From Bacillota bacterium (lineage in GTDB: Bacteria; Bacillota; Clostridia; Caldicoprobacterales; DTU083): DNA of 64,000 nucleotides. The translations under genes and the position numbers were made by a program. The number at the start of each line of letters is the position of its first letter. The stretch's first letter is position 1. Under the pieces are notes generated by a model, which had not been told where the DNA came from, searched no databases, and saw only the letters and a list, made by a program, of their open reading frames with translations. Where the stretch lies: positions 27,618 through 91,617 of the forward strand of contig JAKPIB010000019.1 in assembly GCA_029549985.1 (NCBI GenBank). The letters run 5' to 3'. Below are positions 61,601-64,000 of the stretch, piece by piece.

Positions 61601-62313
61601 ACGACAGAGTGATAGGCATCATAGGCGGCATGGGCCCTGAGGCCACAGCCAGCCTGTTTATGAAGATAATCAAAGCGACCAGGGCGGAGAAGGATCAGGA
61701 CCATTTCCGCATCATAATAGACAACAACCCAAAGATCCCCGACCGTACGGCCGCGATCCTCGGAAAGGGCACAAGCCCCGTGCCGGCAATAGTTGAAGCC
61801 GGCAGAAACCTTGAGAAAATGGGGGCTGAAATAGCGCTCATACCCTGCAATACCTCCCATTATTTTTTAGATGAGATACAAAGCAGGCTCAAGATCCCGG
61901 TCATGAACATGATAGCAGAGCTGGCAGCATATATAGGCAGGGCCTATCCCCATGTAACAAAGGCAGGCCTGCTCGCCACCACCGGGACGATCAAAACCGG
62001 CCTGTACCAGAAATATATGCCCGGGCTGCAGCTTATCTGCCCGGACCCTGCCAGTCAGGAAAACAAGGTCATGAAGGCCATATACGGAGAGAGGGGCATA
62101 AAGGCCGGCAATACCGGGGAGGAGCCGATGCGGCTCCTGGCAGATGCGGCCAACGAGCTTATCACGGCAGGCGCAGAGGTGGTCATAGCGGGCTGCACCG
62201 AGATCTGCCTTGCGCTAAAGCCCGAGCATATCTCAAGGCCCCTGCTCGACCCTATGGATGTAATGGCCCAGGCGGTAGTGGAACGATTATCAAAAAAGCC
62301 CTCAGGCGTTTAG
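61597..62313 (+). CDS. aspartate/glutamate racemase family protein
   Basis: A 238-residue cofactor-independent racemase with the two catalytic Cys residues: Cys84 in LIPCNTSHYF and Cys200 in IAGCTEICLAL. The start IGIIGGMGPEATASL is typical of the aspartate racemase branch. Its TTG start overlaps the Mur-ligase stop (TTGA, 61597-61600), with a purine-rich GGGGAGG site upstream, so the two are translated together. It should supply D-Asp or D-Glu. Confidence 0.9.
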   Translation: MNDRVIGIIGGMGPEATASLFMKIIKATRAEKDQDHFRIIIDNNPKIPDRTAAILGKGTSPVPAIVEAGRNLEKMGAEIALIPCNTSHYFLDEIQSRLKIPVMNMIAELAAYIGRAYPHVTKAGLLATTGTIKTGLYQKYMPGLQLICPDPASQENKVMKAIYGERGIKAGNTGEEPMRLLADAANELITAGAEVVIAGCTEICLALKPEHISRPLLDPMDVMAQAVVERLSKKPSGV

Positions 62314-62328
62314 CCTGAAGGCTTTTTT
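62292..62328. terminator. bidirectional terminator
   Basis: AGCC-TCAGGC (near 62297-62306) pairs with GCCTGA-AGGCT (62312-62323), flanked by A and T runs. It covers the stop codon of the racemase and that of the convergent DUF2087 frame. Confidence 0.85.
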
Positions 62329-62620
62329 ACTACGTCATCGAGTATGCTTGCCAGGATCTCATTGATCTGTTTCTCGGCATAGGTCTTCTCTCTTTCAAAC
62401 AATGATGCTATTTCCCTAAGTACTATGATCTTTCTTTTCTCCTTGGCCGGAAAGCTTTTAATGTACCGTCACTGTTGAAGAAATTTCTGATGGTATTTTC
62501 TATGTCCTTATCCGATATATTGTACCTGTCCTCCAGGGTAGTCGCACTCTTAGGGTCATCATGCGGCACGGCATTCTCAATCTCCGGATGTATTATCTGC
62601 TTATTTTTGCATTTAGGCAA
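62310..62620 (-). pseudogene. frameshifted DUF2087-like gene
   Basis: The first frame reads MPKCKNKQIIHPEIENAV to FFNSDGTLKAF, then goes out of frame. One base later the next frame resumes AKEKRKIIVLREIASLFERE and KTYAEKQINEILASILDD and ends KKPSG, the DUF2087 pattern (SDGTLKAFPAKEKRKIIVL). A missing C near 62451 (TTCCGGCC for TTCCCGGCC) explains the break. The C-terminus is also short of the usual DUF2087 end and the stop sits in the terminator stem. TTG start at 62620 is uncertain. Confidence 0.7.
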
Positions 62621-62632
62621 CGGCCCTAGTCC

Positions 62633-63850
62633 CTAGCTTCTGAACAGGACCTGTTCCTTGTTGAACAGCGAGGCTGCAAACAGGAGGGAAGCAACCACAT
62701 ATATTGCCGAAGTACCCAGGGCTATACCCAGGTAGGAGTAGTTGATGACATTCCCCAGTACCATCTTCAGGGACGCTATGGAGTTTAATAGGGGAATAAA
62801 GAACATGGACAGGCTTATATCATCCGGCTGCATCATCATGGTCGCATAAGCCGGCACCATAGCTACGAATATGAAGAAGGAAAGGTATGTCTGGGCCTCC
62901 TTGAAGGACTTGGCAAAGGTGCTGACAGCCAATTGCAGGGCCGCAAAGACCATACCCAGGCTGATGGTGATCAGGATGATCAGCACAAGGGCCAGAGGCG
63001 GTACATAGACGCTCAGGTCTCCTCCGCCCCCGCCCATGGTGAAGAAGCCGGGGCTGACCGCCGCTCCGATCGCCAGGCCGATAAACTGGGATATCACGCT
63101 GACTATGGAAAACAGGGTGACGGTCAAATATTTGCCCAGCAATATGGACATGCGGCTGGATTGGGTCGTAAGCAGAGGTTCAAAGGTCCCCCTTTCCTTT
63201 TCGCCCGCCACCAGGTCGGTAGCTGCCGGTATACCGCCCACTGCGACGAGTATCGATATCAGCATGGGAAGTATCATCATAAGCATAAGGTTTTTATTGG
63301 CTTTCTCCGAGGCGGCGTTGCTCTGCACGATTTTGACCGGCTCAAGTATGCTTGTGTCTATGCCCTTTTTAGCCAGCCTCTCAAGTACGATCTTCTGGCT
63401 GTATTCATTTATGGCAGCGGCAAGGATCCCAAAGCTGCCGCTGGATTTTGTATCGGATTGGTCATATATCACCGTTATGGAGTAAGGCTGCTCGGCCTCC
63501 AGGTTTGCCGCGAAATTCTTCTCCACATCCAGTACGAACCTTACCTCATTGTTGCGCACGGCCTCCACCGGGTCATCAAAGACTCCGTTGAGCTTGATCT
63601 GCGGCTTGCCCGCAAAGATCTCTTTTTCCAGCAGGTTTCTGATCTCCTGGGTGTCTGATCCCGTGGTCAGCCCCACTGTAATGTTCTCCGTGATATCCTG
63701 CTCCATCTTTTCCATGCTGCCGCTCATAATGGTGAACAAAAGGGGCATGAGTATGATCGGGATGACCAGGTTGCTCATTATGGTCTTTCTATCCCTGACC
63801 AGGTCTTTTACTTCCTTCTTGAACACGGTCAGCATATGCCTAAAATTCAT
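62633..63850 (-). CDS. ABC-2 type permease (NatB-like)
   Basis: A 405-residue permease with an N-terminal helix, an extracellular domain of about 140 residues and five to six helices near the C-terminus. It resembles NatB, the Na+ exporter subunit (FKKEVKDLVRDRKTIMSNLV, then GVFDDPVEAVRNNEVRFVLD and AGEKERGTFEPLLTTQSSR). It pairs with the ATPase whose end lies at 63840. I use ATG 63850 after AGGTGAT; a GTG at 63859 is an alternative. The start overlaps the ATPase stop. Confidence 0.88.
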   Translation of the reverse strand: MNFRHMLTVFKKEVKDLVRDRKTIMSNLVIPIILMPLLFTIMSGSMEKMEQDITENITVGLTTGSDTQEIRNLLEKEIFAGKPQIKLNGVFDDPVEAVRNNEVRFVLDVEKNFAANLEAEQPYSITVIYDQSDTKSSGSFGILAAAINEYSQKIVLERLAKKGIDTSILEPVKIVQSNAASEKANKNLMLMMILPMLISILVAVGGIPAATDLVAGEKERGTFEPLLTTQSSRMSILLGKYLTVTLFSIVSVISQFIGLAIGAAVSPGFFTMGGGGGDLSVYVPPLALVLIILITISLGMVFAALQLAVSTFAKSFKEAQTYLSFFIFVAMVPAYATMMMQPDDISLSMFFIPLLNSIASLKMVLGNVINYSYLGIALGTSAIYVVASLLFAASLFNKEQVLFRS

Positions 63851-64000
63851 TGCGATCACCTACCAGTTTCATGAATACTTCCTCAAGGGAGCTGCCCCCG
63901 TGTTCCTCCAAAAGCTGCGGTATCGACCCTGTTGCCACGAGTCTCCCCTTGTGTATGATGCCTATCCTGTCGCAGAGCTTTTCAACCTCATTCATGTTGT
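63840..64000 (-). CDS. ABC transporter ATPase (NatA-like), partial
   Basis: Only the last 53 codons lie in the window; the rest is beyond base 64000. NMNEVEKLCDRIGIIHKGRL and the tail GGSSLEEVFMKLVGDRNEF are the C-terminal end of a NatA-type ATPase (the H-loop lies just outside). It overlaps the downstream permease start, as in NatAB pairs. Confidence 0.85.
   Translation of the reverse strand, partial: NMNEVEKLCDRIGIIHKGRLVATGSIPQLLEEHGGSSLEEVFMKLVGDRNEF

Overview
The window looks like the chromosome of an anaerobic, Gram-positive, spore-forming Clostridia-class Firmicute of fairly high GC, probably a plant-polymer fermenter. The evidence is a PPi-type phosphofructokinase, one-chain pyruvate:ferredoxin oxidoreductase, flavodiiron protein, SigI/RsgI sigma/anti-sigma pair, a surface-anchored GH5 glycoside hydrolase, a DUF3787 spore-surface-type small protein, a T-box upstream of ileS and a TPP riboswitch upstream of thiT. 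Strong Shine-Dalgarno sites (AGGAGG-like) with many TTG/GTG starts fit the same group. The species cannot be named from sequence alone.

Layout. 0-5 kb: tail of a HI0933-like flavoprotein, the sigI-rsgI operon with a highly charged third gene, a small conserved protein and pfp. 5-13 kb: secreted Pro-rich protein, YedK/HMCES, zinc-ribbon membrane protein, a MATE exporter, prfC with a possible small RNA or leader, and degV. 13-17 kb: ileS with T-box. 17-20 kb: a rhomboid-like protein and an intact IS3/IS150-type insertion sequence (17956-19411) that split a two-way terminator. 20-31 kb: zupT-like transporter, mnmA, rpsD, flavodiiron protein, DUF3787 gene, nifJ, a TIM-barrel isomerase, a candidate small RNA with a Fur-like site, and a DUF2089/bactofilin-like operon. 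31-45 kb: AlkZ-related protein, GH5 enzyme, AEC transporter, UbiA prenyltransferase, AadE-like nucleotidyltransferase, UroD/MtaA-like protein, nuclease-helicase fusion, M29 aminopeptidase, DUF4091 protein and riboswitch-controlled thiT. 45-50 kb: ABC-F remnant, a long ECF sigma factor, GNAT, F420-ligase homolog, DUF2752 and a frameshifted TM2 gene. 50-58 kb: FNR-like regulator, heterodimeric ABC exporter divergent from a MATE exporter, and a lipoprotein/XRE/membrane-protein operon. 58.8-62.3 kb: ATP-grasp ligase, divergent Mur ligase and aspartate/glutamate racemase. 62.3-64 kb: frameshifted DUF2087 gene and an ABC-2 exporter running off the window.

The most unusual unit is the ATP-grasp / Mur-ligase / racemase operon. 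It looks like a dedicated route that makes a D-amino acid and ligates it to a peptide or cell-wall precursor. The Mur ligase keeps its ATP loop and catalytic lysine, but the usual MurE amino-acid-selection motif is missing. Other points worth checking are the candidate iron-responsive small RNA at 28.66-28.76 kb, the IS inside a terminator loop, paired palindromes between divergent exporters, and two genes broken by apparent single-base deletions, which may be real decay or assembly error.
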